Below are positions 50,639-61,300 of a stretch of DNA of 64,000 nucleotides, piece by piece. A model generated the notes under the pieces. That model was not told the DNA's origin. It saw only the letters and a list, made by a program, of their open reading frames with translations, and made no database searches. The DNA is from Eubacterium_G segne (GTDB lineage: Bacteria; Bacillota; Clostridia; Lachnospirales; Lachnospiraceae): contig NZ_JACOOZ010000004.1 in NCBI RefSeq assembly GCF_014287775.1, positions 186,001-250,000 on the forward strand, written 5' to 3'. A program made the translations under genes and the position numbers. Position 1 is the first letter of the stretch. Each line of letters begins with the position of its first letter.

Positions 50639-52534
50639 CTACTGTCCTCCTTCCATTTCAACTTTCAATGCTTTTGCATCTCCATTATTAGTTGTTTCGG
50701 TGCTTTCCGCATTATCGCTATTTTTTTGTTTTTCCTCATAATACTGGGACTGAATGCCAAACATATATGCGTATTTTCCATTCTTTGCCATTAATTCCTC
50801 ATGAGTTCCCTCTTCCACAATCATTCCGTCTTCAAACATTGCAATCTTGTCACAAAATCTTGTACTTCCTAATCTATGAGATATGAAAACTGCCGTCTTA
50901 CCCTTTATCATGTTTTCAAATTCACGATACATTCTGTCTTCTGCCAAAGCATCAAGGGCAGCTGTAGGTTCATCCAAAATAACAACTTTTCCATCTTTAT
51001 ACAAAGCTCTTGCCATGGCAAGTCGCTGTTTTTCACCACCTGACAAATCAATTCCCTCTTTATCAAATATTTTTAATAAATTGGTATGCACACCTTTTTC
51101 ATAAGAGTTGATTTTTTCACCTAATCCGCTTTGCTCTAATACCTTATGTATCTTATTCATATCTGTTTTGTCTTCCTCGGCAAAGGAAATATTCTGATAA
51201 ATCGGCATTGCAAAGCTTTCCACATTTTGAAATACAGGTGAAAACAGTTTAAAATATTCCTCTCTGTTATATTCTTTTATATCAATGCCATTTAAAAGGA
51301 TTCTGCCTTCACTTGGTTCATATAACTTCATCATAAGTTTTATGAAAGTAGTTTTCCCGGCACCGTTGACACCAACTACCGCCAGTTTTGCTCCATCCTT
51401 AATGGTTAGATTAACATTCTTTAACACATAATTATCATGTCCCGGATATTTAAAACTTACATTTTCAAATCTAAATTCAAACCTATTAAGATTTATATCT
51501 GTAATATAACCGTCCTTTTCGTCCGCTGTTTCTTTATCCTCTTTCCAGTCTATAAAATTTCTGTAATCATTAATCATAAGACAATTGCCTCTTATGCTTG
51601 AATAAATCCAGTTAACATATCCCACTGAATTATGAAAAGTTGTTACCAGTCCCACATAAAGGACAAAATCCGATATTTGGTACGCACCTGTAACAACATT
51701 GTAAACAAGCCATGTATACATAAGAACCTTCTGAATAAGTAATATCAGTTCCATATCAACATTACACACAATCCATCTGTTATGATGTTCCTTGTTTTTA
51801 ACATTGTAAACGTTATTTACGTCATCTAATTTTCTTTGGAAAATATTTGACATGTTAAAAAGTCTGATATCCTTCGCAAAATCAAAATTCTTAGTGGTTG
51901 ACTCTAAGTAAGTCATTTTACGCCATGTAGGCGCCATGGCATCAGAAAATTTTTCCTTATCAAGCTTCGTGAAATAGGTTAATATTTTTGCCGTTCCAAA
52001 TGATATTATAATAAAACATACCATCATCAGTAAATTTTGAATACCGATTAACACGGCTGACAAAATCATCAATGTCCCCTGAGCTATAAAATTTCTGCTT
52101 TCATATAACACTCCATGAAATCCACTTCCTCTGGTAACTGCTGTTTTCGCTCTTTGGGCATAATCAAGGAAATCCGGGGATTCCATATTTTTAAAATCAG
52201 TGTGAAATAGCTTGTCCATTCTCTTCTTTTCAACATAGCCCTCTGTCTTCCGGTATTCAAACTCAAAGCTGTTGTAACAGGAAGTGCTGATAATATCAAA
52301 AATCAACATTATCAGGCAAATAACTATTGTATAAATAATTATTGTTTTAAGGGGCAAATCATTCTCAATAAATGACAACACATATTTAGGAGCATATGAA
52401 TTTAACAAAGTTCCCACTATGTCTCCTATAGGCTTAATTAATGTGATTGCCAGCAATCTTAAATTGCTTTTTCTCTCAATATTCAGGGCATAAATAAAAT
52501 TATTTAAAAACCCGTATGTCTTCTGTTTTTCCAT
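50639..52534 (-). CDS. ABC exporter half-transporter (first of a pair)
   Basis: A 631-residue ABC exporter subunit with six membrane helices (about 25-330) and an ATPase domain (about 370-595). Walker A is GVNGAGKTTFIKLMMK, the signature LSGGEKQRLAMARAL, Walker B VVILDEPTAALD and the H loop VFISHRLGS, so this copy has a canonical set. A polar tail (KQKNSDNAESTETTNNGDAK) follows. The start follows AAGGAGATTT. The next gene starts within 2 bases of its end, hence a coupled pair. A DUF2007 gene lies upstream on the same strand, behind its own terminator. Confidence 0.91.
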   Translation of the reverse strand: MEKQKTYGFLNNFIYALNIERKSNLRLLAITLIKPIGDIVGTLLNSYAPKYVLSFIENDLPLKTIIIYTIVICLIMLIFDIISTSCYNSFEFEYRKTEGYVEKKRMDKLFHTDFKNMESPDFLDYAQRAKTAVTRGSGFHGVLYESRNFIAQGTLMILSAVLIGIQNLLMMVCFIIISFGTAKILTYFTKLDKEKFSDAMAPTWRKMTYLESTTKNFDFAKDIRLFNMSNIFQRKLDDVNNVYNVKNKEHHNRWIVCNVDMELILLIQKVLMYTWLVYNVVTGAYQISDFVLYVGLVTTFHNSVGYVNWIYSSIRGNCLMINDYRNFIDWKEDKETADEKDGYITDINLNRFEFRFENVSFKYPGHDNYVLKNVNLTIKDGAKLAVVGVNGAGKTTFIKLMMKLYEPSEGRILLNGIDIKEYNREEYFKLFSPVFQNVESFAMPIYQNISFAEEDKTDMNKIHKVLEQSGLGEKINSYEKGVHTNLLKIFDKEGIDLSGGEKQRLAMARALYKDGKVVILDEPTAALDALAEDRMYREFENMIKGKTAVFISHRLGSTRFCDKIAMFEDGMIVEEGTHEELMAKNGKYAYMFGIQSQYYEEKQKNSDNAESTETTNNGDAKALKVEMEGGQ

Positions 52535-52635
52535 AAATCTCCTTATTATTAAATTCTTTTACTTATACCAATTCTAACAAATGTAACGTTTTTATACAAG
52601 GTGGATTATGATTTAGAAGAACTTCTTTTTAATGC

Positions 52636-52668
52636 AAAAATAAAAGGCACAAGCTGACCTGTGCCTCA
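52636..52668 (-). terminator. Terminator after the DUF2007 gene
   Basis: AGGCACA and TGTGCCT pair around an 8-base loop and are followed on the minus strand by TTTATTTTTG. Confidence 0.88.
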
Positions 52669-52694
52669 AATAATCATATACGTTTTTTATAATT

Positions 52695-53027
52695 TTATAA
52701 ATAATCTGCCACGGCCATGTAAACATTTACCAGAAAAATTGCAACGAATATAACCAGCAAAATCCGACCTAACCAGACTTCTCCTTTTCCTCTTTTTACC
52801 GTTTGTTTCTTTTTTTCAAATCCATTATCTTTTGCTATTTTTACTGCTTTTTCCCAGTCCTCATCACGAACCAGAACGCTCTTGTATATCATTACATCTG
52901 AGCCTTTTACCCTGAAGTAATCCCCGGCTCCTCCTGCACGAACATTTGTCTGAATGTTGCAACTCTCTAACAAGCCTACGAGCATCTGTAATTCCACTTC
53001 ATTATTTGTTGAATATACTTCTTTCAT
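52695..53027 (-). CDS. DUF2007 protein with C-terminal membrane anchor
   Basis: A 110-residue protein. Residues 1-70 fit the DUF2007 (putative signal-transducing) fold: EVYSTNNEVELQMLVGLLES, CNIQTNVRA, VLVRDEDWEKAVKIAKDNG. The C terminus is one membrane helix (LGRILLVIFVAIFLVNVYMA). The fold is related to GlnB-like ferredoxin folds, and its role is unproven. The ATG follows GGGAAGAA. It stands alone between the exporter pair and the DUF6273 cassette region. Confidence 0.8.
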   Translation of the reverse strand: MKEVYSTNNEVELQMLVGLLESCNIQTNVRAGGAGDYFRVKGSDVMIYKSVLVRDEDWEKAVKIAKDNGFEKKKQTVKRGKGEVWLGRILLVIFVAIFLVNVYMAVADYL

Positions 53028-53170
53028 TTCTTCCCTCCGTTAAGTATTTCTAAAATTTTATATGTAAGTTGTTTTTGCTAATACAAATTTTAGCAGATAC
53101 CAGGTGTTAGTGCAAGTAGGGGGTGATTGGATTTACTTATAACGATTTACCTATAAATCTGTTTAATATT

Positions 53171-53920
53171 TTATTTTACAACTACCGACACGGCTTTGTT
53201 TTCATCGTTTATGATACTTATGCATTCCTTGATTTCTAATTTTTCCGCCTCTTTTTTAGTAATTCCAACAGTTTTCTTTGTCTTTATATCATATGCAAAT
53301 GCATCTTCTGCCATAGCGTATACCTCTTTGTTTTCTGCATCGTCCCAAAATGTATCTCCCTTAGTAATTGTATAACCATCACTGCTTTTGCCCTCAGGAT
53401 AAACCACTTTGAAATCCAGACCGTTCAGTACCTCTGACCATTCCATTAATGTAAGTTTAGAAACCTCTTGACCCCCATCATTTATGGTATGTTTATCATT
53501 AAAATTCAGAACTACCTTTTTATCTGATTTTTTAGAATACCCACACAAAGTAACAGATTTTCCATTTTCCCCTGATACTGATATCCAATCCTTACTATTT
53601 TCACAATATGCATTTATTGACACTAACGAACTATTATCCAAAACTTTATTTCCGTCGCATAAAATTATAATTTCTGATGGATAACATTTACATTGATCCA
53701 TTTCTTTAATAGTAGTTGCTGCCGTTTTCAACACTGATGGTACATTCCTGGTATGTACTTCAACCTCTTTCTCCATAGTACCCCCTTCATTTCCTGATAT
53801 CATTAATTCTGATATTTTATCATGATAAGAAAATGTAAAAAAACACATTCCCAGTATAAGCATTAGCGAAATCATACACACCATAATTGACAGAAACTTT
53901 TTCTTTTTACTTAACAACAA
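53171..53920 (-). CDS. Membrane-anchored protein of unknown function (partner gene of cassette 1)
   Basis: About 249 residues. A basic start (LLLSKKKK) and a membrane helix (FLSIMVCMISLMLILGMCFF) precede an extracellular part with several cysteines (DQCKCYPSEIIILCDGNKV, SINAYCENSKDWISVSG, VTLCGYSKKSDKKVVLNF) and a repeat-like end (WDDAENKEVYAMAEDAFAYD). I do not recognise the fold. The likely start is TTG at 53918-53920, 8 bases behind GGAGG that lies inside the last codons of the upstream lipoprotein; an ATG nine codons earlier lacks a site. The overlap of 14 bases and the same start context recur in two other cassettes, at 61449 and 63008. Confidence 0.6.
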   Translation of the reverse strand: MLLSKKKKFLSIMVCMISLMLILGMCFFTFSYHDKISELMISGNEGGTMEKEVEVHTRNVPSVLKTAATTIKEMDQCKCYPSEIIILCDGNKVLDNSSLVSINAYCENSKDWISVSGENGKSVTLCGYSKKSDKKVVLNFNDKHTINDGGQEVSKLTLMEWSEVLNGLDFKVVYPEGKSSDGYTITKGDTFWDDAENKEVYAMAEDAFAYDIKTKKTVGITKKEAEKLEIKECISIINDENKAVSVVVK

Positions 53921-54638
53921 ATCTCTCTCCTCCACTATATTTTTCATACACTATTTTTGTTGATGAATCTATGCAGAATGCCGGTCTCACTCCTGCACTA
54001 TCAAATGCATTTTGTGTTGTTAACTTATTTTTTCCCGTATAAACGTAATTTAAAGATATTGTATAATTATCCGGAGTTCTTAGCATCCACGTGATTGGTT
54101 TTCCATCTAACAAACATAATCTATTATGATAGTTCTCAAAATACTTTATTTCTTCACCCTCTATGACATCATACTCTCCACTTAAACATAGTTCTTCAAG
54201 TGAAAGTAAAAATACTTTTCTGTTAATTTGATTACAAATATTTTCAGATTTACCTAACGCTTCCTTAGCAGCTATTGTAATGTCAATTGATTCTACCTTA
54301 TCACTTATTTCATCTAAATAAGTTATGTATTCATTACTTAAGAACTGATCAATTTCACTGTCCTCATAATACGAACTGTAATCATTAAATCTACGTACTT
54401 CCAGCAAACATTCCTTTCGTAGCAACAAAGTTTTACCATCTTGATAATCACTCTGCAACACAAGAAATGGCACATACTTACCGTTTTCTTTAACATATAC
54501 TTCGTATTCATCTTTATTATTATCATAGGAAATATCTGATATGGTTGCGTTATTTTTATCAAAACCACAAGAAGATAAGATAAACATCATAAGACAAATT
54601 AAAATACTTAGATAAGATACTTGAAATATTTTCTTCAT
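53907..54638 (-). CDS. DUF6273 lipoprotein, copy 1
   Basis: A 243-residue lipoprotein: signal peptide with lipobox ILSSC (Cys24), a region of mixed structure to about 130 (EYEVYVKENGKYVPFLVL, EDSEIDQFLSNEYITYLDEI) and a C-terminal DUF6273 domain (ITWMLRTPDN, NAFDSAGVRPAFCIDSS). DUF6273 occurs in many clostridial surface proteins; its function is unknown. TGGAGGAAA precedes the chosen ATG at 54636-54638. Copies 2 and 3 lie at 61436 and 62995. Copies 1 and 2 differ at about eight residues, all in the last 45. The last codons contain the ribosome site (GGAGGAG) of the next gene, so the two are translationally coupled. Confidence 0.8.
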   Translation of the reverse strand: MKKIFQVSYLSILICLMMFILSSCGFDKNNATISDISYDNNKDEYEVYVKENGKYVPFLVLQSDYQDGKTLLLRKECLLEVRRFNDYSSYYEDSEIDQFLSNEYITYLDEISDKVESIDITIAAKEALGKSENICNQINRKVFLLSLEELCLSGEYDVIEGEEIKYFENYHNRLCLLDGKPITWMLRTPDNYTISLNYVYTGKNKLTTQNAFDSAGVRPAFCIDSSTKIVYEKYSGGERFVVK

Positions 54639-54715
54639 TTTCTCTTTCCTCCATTTGAGCAAAACTATTCCAACAATTTGCACTTGCTCATTTATGTATT
54701 AGTGCAATAATGCAT

Positions 54716-54743
54716 ATTATAAACAATCAATTCAATAATACAA
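54716..54743 (-). promoter_or_regulatory. Promoter of lipoprotein copy 1
   Basis: On the minus strand TTGTAT (54738-54743), 16 bases and TATAAT (54716-54721) lie about 80 bases before the start codon. The identical arrangement recurs at 62245-62272 and 63804-63831. The gap 54639-55093 holds this promoter, a hairpin at 54794-54828 and A/T-rich DNA; about 280 bases of it are shared with cassette 2. Confidence 0.7.
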
Positions 54744-54793
54744 TACTTGATTTTTATTTTATTCTATGTTATCGAAAACGTATCTCGTAAGTA

Positions 54794-54828
54794 AAACAGG
54801 TGTGCAATTTTCAATTTTGTACACCTGC
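54794..54828 (-). terminator. Conserved hairpin upstream of lipoprotein copy 1
   Basis: CAGGTGTACAAAATTG and CAATTTTGCACACCTG pair around a tiny loop, with TTTTACTT after it on the minus strand. It lies between the LRR protein gene and the promoter of cassette 1 and so may end the LRR message. Copies of the hairpin are at 62326-62356 and 63886-63914. Confidence 0.7.
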
Positions 54829-55093
54829 CGTCTGTAAATCCTCCGTCTGAAAGTACTTGTTATCCGCATAGGAGCTCCCTCTGATAAAGAGTGCACAATA
54901 AGATTTGTTCATGTTTACTAACTTCTTGGTGTTTATTTTTGCTATATTTAATTGTTTGTCATGTGGTCCGAGATATCTGACACATATGGATTAACACTTC
55001 TTGTCAAAATCTTCTAAGCCCCAGAGTGACAAGTTTTAATGAATTTATGGATTGAGAGACATAAATTTGCAAAAAAGTAATCTTTACAAAAAT

Positions 55094-58000
55094 CTACTTG
55101 ACTTTGATTTTTATAATTTTAGTTGCTTCATAGTACTTTTTTGTTTTACACGCAACGATTTTTATTTTGTATATTCCTTTTTTTATGCCCTTCTTCAATG
55201 TTACTTTTCCTAATTTATTAACAGTTATATACTTTGATTTTTTGGATTTGCATACATAGTAACATAATCTTCCATCACCAGTTGTTGTTGCCTGCAATTT
55301 AAAAGATACTCTTTTATTTTTCAATTTTTTTGCTTTGTATCTTTTAATTTTTGCAGTCTTTATTGTTTGCTTCTTTAACACGGGTGATTTTGGAGCATTT
55401 TGCTTTGTTTCTTCTTGAATTGTTGTAGACTCTTCAATTTTATCAAATGTTATAACATTGTATCCATTATTTTTTGCATACCAATATGTCTTAGAATCAC
55501 TATCACAATGAATTGTAACTTTTTCTGGTAATATTATATCTGAAATATCAATTGAATCACCATGAATATAAAAATCTTTTAGATTGCAATCTCTAAATGC
55601 ACCCCAACCTATACTTGTTATATTTTCTGGTATTTCTGCAGTTTCAATCCATTTCCTCGCAAATACTACTCTGTTATTTTCTATACAAAGTCCTTGTTCT
55701 TCTTTATTTACTATAACCAAACCCGTTTGGGATAAATCACATGTTCCATTATATTCAAAGTTATCTTTTGTAACAAAGCATCCTATAAATGATTCTATAC
55801 CCATTTTTGTTACACTATTAGGTATTATTATATTCGCTAAATTTATACATCCACTAAATGCATCACGACCTATACTAGTTGCATTTTCTGGAATAGTAAT
55901 TCTATTTAAACTTTTACATCCACTAAATATCCCCTCGTTTATTTTTATAATATTTTTGGAAAGGTATATACTTTGTAAACTTTCACACTCAGCAAATGCA
56001 TAACTTCCTATTTCCAAAACATTATCATCTAAAGTAATTTTTTCTAATTTCACACAGTCATTAAAAGCTCCACTTCCTATTCTAGTGACCTTATTTGGTA
56101 TAACTATTTCATTTATTTTTAGACACCCTCGAAACGCATAATCTCCAATACTTGTTACATTATTTGGAATATTAATGTTAGCTAAATTTCTGCATCCTTG
56201 AAATGTGCCTTTTTCTATATTAATTATATTGTCAGACAATTTTACATCAACCAAACCTGTACAATCATCAAAAGCATAACTACATAGTTTTGTAATATTA
56301 TTTGGTATCGTTATATCCGTTAAACCTCTACAACGATAAAAAGCATAACTGCCTATGTTCGTTAAACTGTCAGAAAATATAACTTCTGTCAAGTAATCAC
56401 ATCCATAAAAAGCTCGATTTGGAATACTTTTTTTCCATCCATATTCAATATTACATCCGCTTCCTATTGGGCCTGCTGTTTTTAGACTACTGCATCCATC
56501 CAACGCATATTGCTCAATATTTGAAATTTCCTCTGGAATAATTACTTTAACTAAATTTGTGAAATTTTTAAAAGCAAAACTAGGAATGTATTCATCCCAT
56601 CCAAATTCAATATCGCATCCACTTCCTATTGGACCTGCTGTTTTTAAACTTTTGCACCCATAATATATATTGTCTCCTATTTTAACAATTTCCTTAGGAA
56701 TAGTTACTTTTTTTAAATTAACACAATTTGCAAATGCATAACTAGGAATGCTTGTATCCCATCCGTACTCATAATCGCATCCACTTCCTATTGGACCTGC
56801 TGTTTTTAAACTATCGCATCCATAAAAAGATAATTTATTTATACTTGTTACACTCTGAGGAATTGTAATGCTTATTAAATTTCTACAATTATAAAATGCA
56901 TATTTACCAATGCTTACAACACCTTCCGGAATAATAATGCTTACTAAACTACCACAGTTATAAAAAGCTTCATTGCCAATACTAGTTAAACTTTCTGGCA
57001 ATTCTATATTAGTAAGACTTCTGCAATATTCAAAAGTTTCTTCATATATTTTATTGATTTGACCTAATATAATTACACTTTTTATGTTCTCGCATCTATA
57101 AAAAGATTTTTTGCCTATACTTGTTACACTTTTAGGGATAGTAATGCTCTCTAAACTACTACAATTGTAAAATGCTCCTTCACCTATGGTTGTTAAACTT
57201 TCTGGCAATACTATTTTTCTAAGATTGTTGCAATTTTTAAATGCATCATTTTCTATATTTGTGACTGTATTGGGGATTTCAACATCGGTTACCCCTTTTC
57301 TTACATGAATTACACTGCTGTCTTTTATGCATACTCCTTGAACTTCATCATCTAATAATGTTAAGCCATCTAAATCACAGTTACTGTTATTTATTATATT
57401 AACTTTGGCAATATAACAACCTGAAAATGCTCCACTTCCAATATCTGTTACACTTTCAGGTATCTCAATATACATTAAATTGTCACATCCACTAAAAGCA
57501 TAGCTTTCTATATTTATAATTGAATTAGGAATATCAACTTTTTCCACCCATCTTCTTGCATATACTACTTTATTATCTTTTATACAAACACCGCCAATTT
57601 CATCGTCGATTACTGTCAATCCCCGTATTTCACAAGAACTCTGGTTAATTATATTGTCTTTTTTTACATAACATCCTGAAAAAGCACCATATGCTATATC
57701 CTTTACACTTTCAGGAATCGAAATATTAGTTAGATTAATACATCCGGAAAATGATGCACTATATATGTTTGTTAAATTATTTGATAACTTTATATTTTTC
57801 AAATTACTACATCCACAAAATACTCCATATCCCATATTTGTTATACTATCTGGTAATATAATGTTTATTAAATTACTACACCCAGAAAAAGTATAATTTC
57901 CTATAGTTGTTATGCTATCCGAAAAAATAACGTTTGTTAAATTACTGCAACCAGAAAATGTATTATTTCCTATACTTTTTAAGCTATTTGGAAAGCTTAC

Positions 58001-58294
58001 ACTCGTCAATTGTAAGCATGCTGAAAATACACCATCTACGATATTTGTTATTCCATTTTCTATCTTAATATATTTAATATCGTTCCTTATAGAATAATAT
58101 GATGAATCAAAATAATCTTTTACTTCCCCTTCTCCAGATACAACTAATGTCTCAGTATCGCTATCATATGTCCACTTAATACTATCTCCACATTTTCCAT
58201 TAGTGTCTTCTGCAAAAATGTTGTTAATTTTTATTCCATTAATCATACATATTGTCATTACAATAATTAAAATTTTTGATAATAATTTTTTCAT
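55094..58294 (-). CDS. BspA-type leucine-rich repeat surface protein
   Basis: A 1,066-residue secreted protein. Signal peptide 1-28 (LLSKILIIVMTICMI). An N-terminal cap (IKWTYDSDTETLVVSGEGEV) is followed by some 35 BspA-type repeats of about 23 residues (pattern ITSIGxxAFxxCxxLxxIxIPxSV). Three longer blocks carry KTAGPIGSGCD then EYGW and SIPSYAF, and three others the CIKDNKVVYARRWVEKVDIP type. The last 90 residues are a basic Ig-like domain (YKAKKLKNKRVSFKLQATTT, YITVNKLGKVTLKKGIKKG) that may hold the protein to the wall; no LPXTG is seen. BspA-like proteins bind host proteins or other bacteria. The ATG follows AATGGAGTAC. It lies between cassettes 1 and 2. Confidence 0.9.
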   Translation of the reverse strand: MKKLLSKILIIVMTICMINGIKINNIFAEDTNGKCGDSIKWTYDSDTETLVVSGEGEVKDYFDSSYYSIRNDIKYIKIENGITNIVDGVFSACLQLTSVSFPNSLKSIGNNTFSGCSNLTNVIFSDSITTIGNYTFSGCSNLINIILPDSITNMGYGVFCGCSNLKNIKLSNNLTNIYSASFSGCINLTNISIPESVKDIAYGAFSGCYVKKDNIINQSSCEIRGLTVIDDEIGGVCIKDNKVVYARRWVEKVDIPNSIINIESYAFSGCDNLMYIEIPESVTDIGSGAFSGCYIAKVNIINNSNCDLDGLTLLDDEVQGVCIKDSSVIHVRKGVTDVEIPNTVTNIENDAFKNCNNLRKIVLPESLTTIGEGAFYNCSSLESITIPKSVTSIGKKSFYRCENIKSVIILGQINKIYEETFEYCRSLTNIELPESLTSIGNEAFYNCGSLVSIIIPEGVVSIGKYAFYNCRNLISITIPQSVTSINKLSFYGCDSLKTAGPIGSGCDYEYGWDTSIPSYAFANCVNLKKVTIPKEIVKIGDNIYYGCKSLKTAGPIGSGCDIEFGWDEYIPSFAFKNFTNLVKVIIPEEISNIEQYALDGCSSLKTAGPIGSGCNIEYGWKKSIPNRAFYGCDYLTEVIFSDSLTNIGSYAFYRCRGLTDITIPNNITKLCSYAFDDCTGLVDVKLSDNIINIEKGTFQGCRNLANINIPNNVTSIGDYAFRGCLKINEIVIPNKVTRIGSGAFNDCVKLEKITLDDNVLEIGSYAFAECESLQSIYLSKNIIKINEGIFSGCKSLNRITIPENATSIGRDAFSGCINLANIIIPNSVTKMGIESFIGCFVTKDNFEYNGTCDLSQTGLVIVNKEEQGLCIENNRVVFARKWIETAEIPENITSIGWGAFRDCNLKDFYIHGDSIDISDIILPEKVTIHCDSDSKTYWYAKNNGYNVITFDKIEESTTIQEETKQNAPKSPVLKKQTIKTAKIKRYKAKKLKNKRVSFKLQATTTGDGRLCYYVCKSKKSKYITVNKLGKVTLKKGIKKGIYKIKIVACKTKKYYEATKIIKIKVK

Positions 58295-58341
58295 GTAAGT
58301 ACTCCATTAATAAATTTTGTATCATAAATACTACTTAGAAA

Positions 58342-61300
58342 TTATTTTGTCTTCCTTTTTTTGCTCTTTGACCAATTCGAATACAAAACATAACCATCAA
58401 CCTTTTTGAAGGTTCTAATTTTAACATAATAAATTTTATTCTTTTTTAATTTTTTAATAAATTTAGAATGCTTTTTATAAGTAAGCGTCAACGTCTTTGA
58501 CTTTTTAAAACTTTTCTTCAAAGAATATTTTATTTGGTACCCACTAACTTTTGAAACTTTTTTCCATAATACTTTTAACCCTTTATTTTTAGCAATAACT
58601 TTTGTAATTTTTGATGTACCAACTTTAATTTTTTTAAATTTAGCGCTAACCGTTTTATTACCTTTGACGCAAAATCTATATTCTTTTTTATCAGAAAGCT
58701 TTTTGTTTCCACAATACCAACCTATAAATTTGTAACCGTATTTTGCTGTAGCACTTATCTGAGCAAAATTTCCATATTGATAAACTCCACCACCTAATAC
58801 TACTCCTGCTTTTGAGTTATTATTTGTAAGTTTTACTGTATAATATGCATTCATTGCATCTTTTCCACGCAAGTCTTTTGACGCTTTAAGAATCTTGCCT
58901 AGAGTTTTAACTTCATAATTTACACTTGATCCATCTGTAATTCCACTTGTTAATTCATCAGAACTAATTGATGGGACATCTACATCAATTGCTTTTCCGC
59001 TTTTAAGACTGATGTCAAAATAATTTATATCCCTACTATAATCTCCTTCCCTTGAACTGTATTCATTTATTCCTATATTTACAGTTCCATCTTCTCTTGC
59101 TTTAATAGAAATATTATAGTTCTCGTCAGGTGGTAAAATCACATATTTCTCACCGTTCTCATCTTTTCCTGAAACAATACTACTGCCATTTATCTTCTTT
59201 GGAGACTCGTTAACGATACTAGCAACTATATTTCCATCGCTATCCTTAACAGTAATATCCACTTTACAATTAATCCTAATTATTCTATATACTCCACTAT
59301 TAAGTGTTATCTCTGTGTTTTCAATACTGTCGCTATAATTTTCATCCATAGAAGCTAACCAAGAATAGCATAATTCAGGATAATGCGCAGAACCTATTCT
59401 ATCTATGTTACAAATTGCCGTAGTCAAATAGTTCGGATGACTTGATGCAACTGCCAAAAGTAAATCACCTAGATATATTCCCGCATTTTCTATTTCATTG
59501 CTATTAATTCCTTTTATTCCAGAATCTTTAACGGCTTGGTTTAACCAACCGGAAACTATCTTTAAAGCATCTTTTTCAGTACTAAACGGATTTATGTACT
59601 CGAGTAGAAAATCAGACCAATTATTTTTTATTTGGTTAGTAACACTTTCAGTAAATTTTTCTGTTTCGCCATCTTCACATCCAAACATTACCTTGCATAT
59701 TTCTCTGATTCCATTTTGATATTTGCTCACATAGTTTTCTCTTGAAATTATAAATTCCGTACTAATCTTCTTTATATAATTTTCTAAAAACTGACCTTGA
59801 CTCATATTATTTTCTGAATCATTCTGTATTATCGTAAAATCCTCTCCACTAAATATTCCAGTTTTAAGTTTGATTTTTTTCATTTGGAAATCATCTATTG
59901 TATATGATTTTGTATTATCTAATGTATTGTAAATACTGCTCATTTTATCTTTCTGTGAAGAATACGATGCCGTCGTTCCTTCATTTGGTAAATAATAATC
60001 AATTCCATATCTAGAAAAACCCAGTTTTTTTGGAGCAACATAAGGAACTGGGTCATTTTTGTTTACAATATTAAAAATATTGTTATAAACACTTTTTCCA
60101 TCAACATCACTAGCCAATGCTCCAGATGGAGGTTCAAAACAATATGTATATATGTCTTCTTTATTGTATGTGACACTACTACTTATTGTACTTGAATTAT
60201 CCAGTTCCCCACCAACCAAATTGGCTGTTGCTCCAGCTCTGGAATATCCCGTTATCCATAATTTAACTTTGCCTGTTATATTTTGATTGCTTATATATTT
60301 TTTTAAAAAAGCAATTACATTATTTTTTGCTGTATTAAATCCTACATGTTGACCACTACTTCCTATTGTAAAATTACTGGCCCATTCTTTTTCGTATCCA
60401 CCACCTCTTATTGCTACAGCAATTAATGTATAATTTTCCTCTCCTACTTTTATACTTTTGTTTCCTGCTATTACCCCTATTGAATCAGTCGTTGGTTTTG
60501 TTTTAAACCAATCATTAGTTTCAATGGTATTGTCTGAGACTCCTATTATTGAATTAAGCATATACCTGGCATTTTTACTTTTATTCTCATAATCATTAAC
60601 TTGTCCGGCTCCAAAAGCAGATACAGCAAAACACAAAGACATCGTTGCCAAACTTGCATTATAATTGTAAGAACTCTCATTAAAATAACTGTCTTTATAA
60701 TAACATCTTTCTGTGTAACCATTATCATATGTAAATTCTTTAGAACCATCTAAAATATCATCAGAAATGTCATCGAATGCAAATTCCAATTCTTCTGGAT
60801 ATATAACATCATAATATCCGGCATTTTGAATATCCTTCATAAATCTTCTTGCAAATAACAAGTCTTTACCAGTTGCATGATGAAAAAAACCTAAAGTATA
60901 TATCTTAGACTTAGTTATACTTTTTGCTGTTTCATAACATTTATTTGCATATTCATAATTTTCATAGTCCCCATAAATATATTGACCAGAATATGAATAT
61001 GAACCAGATTCCGGCAATCCATCAGTACAAAGAATTATGTTTTTCTTTGCTTTATCATCTGCATCATTTAGTAAATCATTAGATTCTCCCAATGCATCTG
61101 TAATATTAGTTCCACCATATGCCTCTAGTGCTTCTATCTTGTTTTCAAGAAGTGCATAATCATTAGTGAATTCTTGTATTACACTTGACTCTGTGTTAAT
61201 TTCTACTATTGCCACATAATTTTCGCCCCCTGCTTTCAATGCAGAATCACAAAACTTAAGTGCAGCAACTTTTTGTTTTTCCATAGGCGTACCATACATA

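Larger units (their letters stand above)
53907..54925 (-). repeat. Cassette repeat 1 (lipoprotein gene plus upstream region)
   Basis: About 1.0 kb that is nearly identical to 61436-62452 and, for most of its length, to 62995-63915. It contains hairpin, promoter, lipoprotein gene and the embedded ribosome site of the next gene. All three copies point the same way, 7.5 and 1.6 kb apart. Confidence 0.9.

Noticed and set aside
48802..52534. ABC pair as a bacteriocin exporter with leader peptidase
   Set aside because: Neither protein has an N-terminal C39 peptidase domain and no double-glycine precursor gene is visible nearby.
56440..58000. Repetitive DNA of the leucine-rich repeat gene considered as an intergenic repeat array
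   Set aside because: It is one continuous reading frame with regular 23-residue protein repeats.
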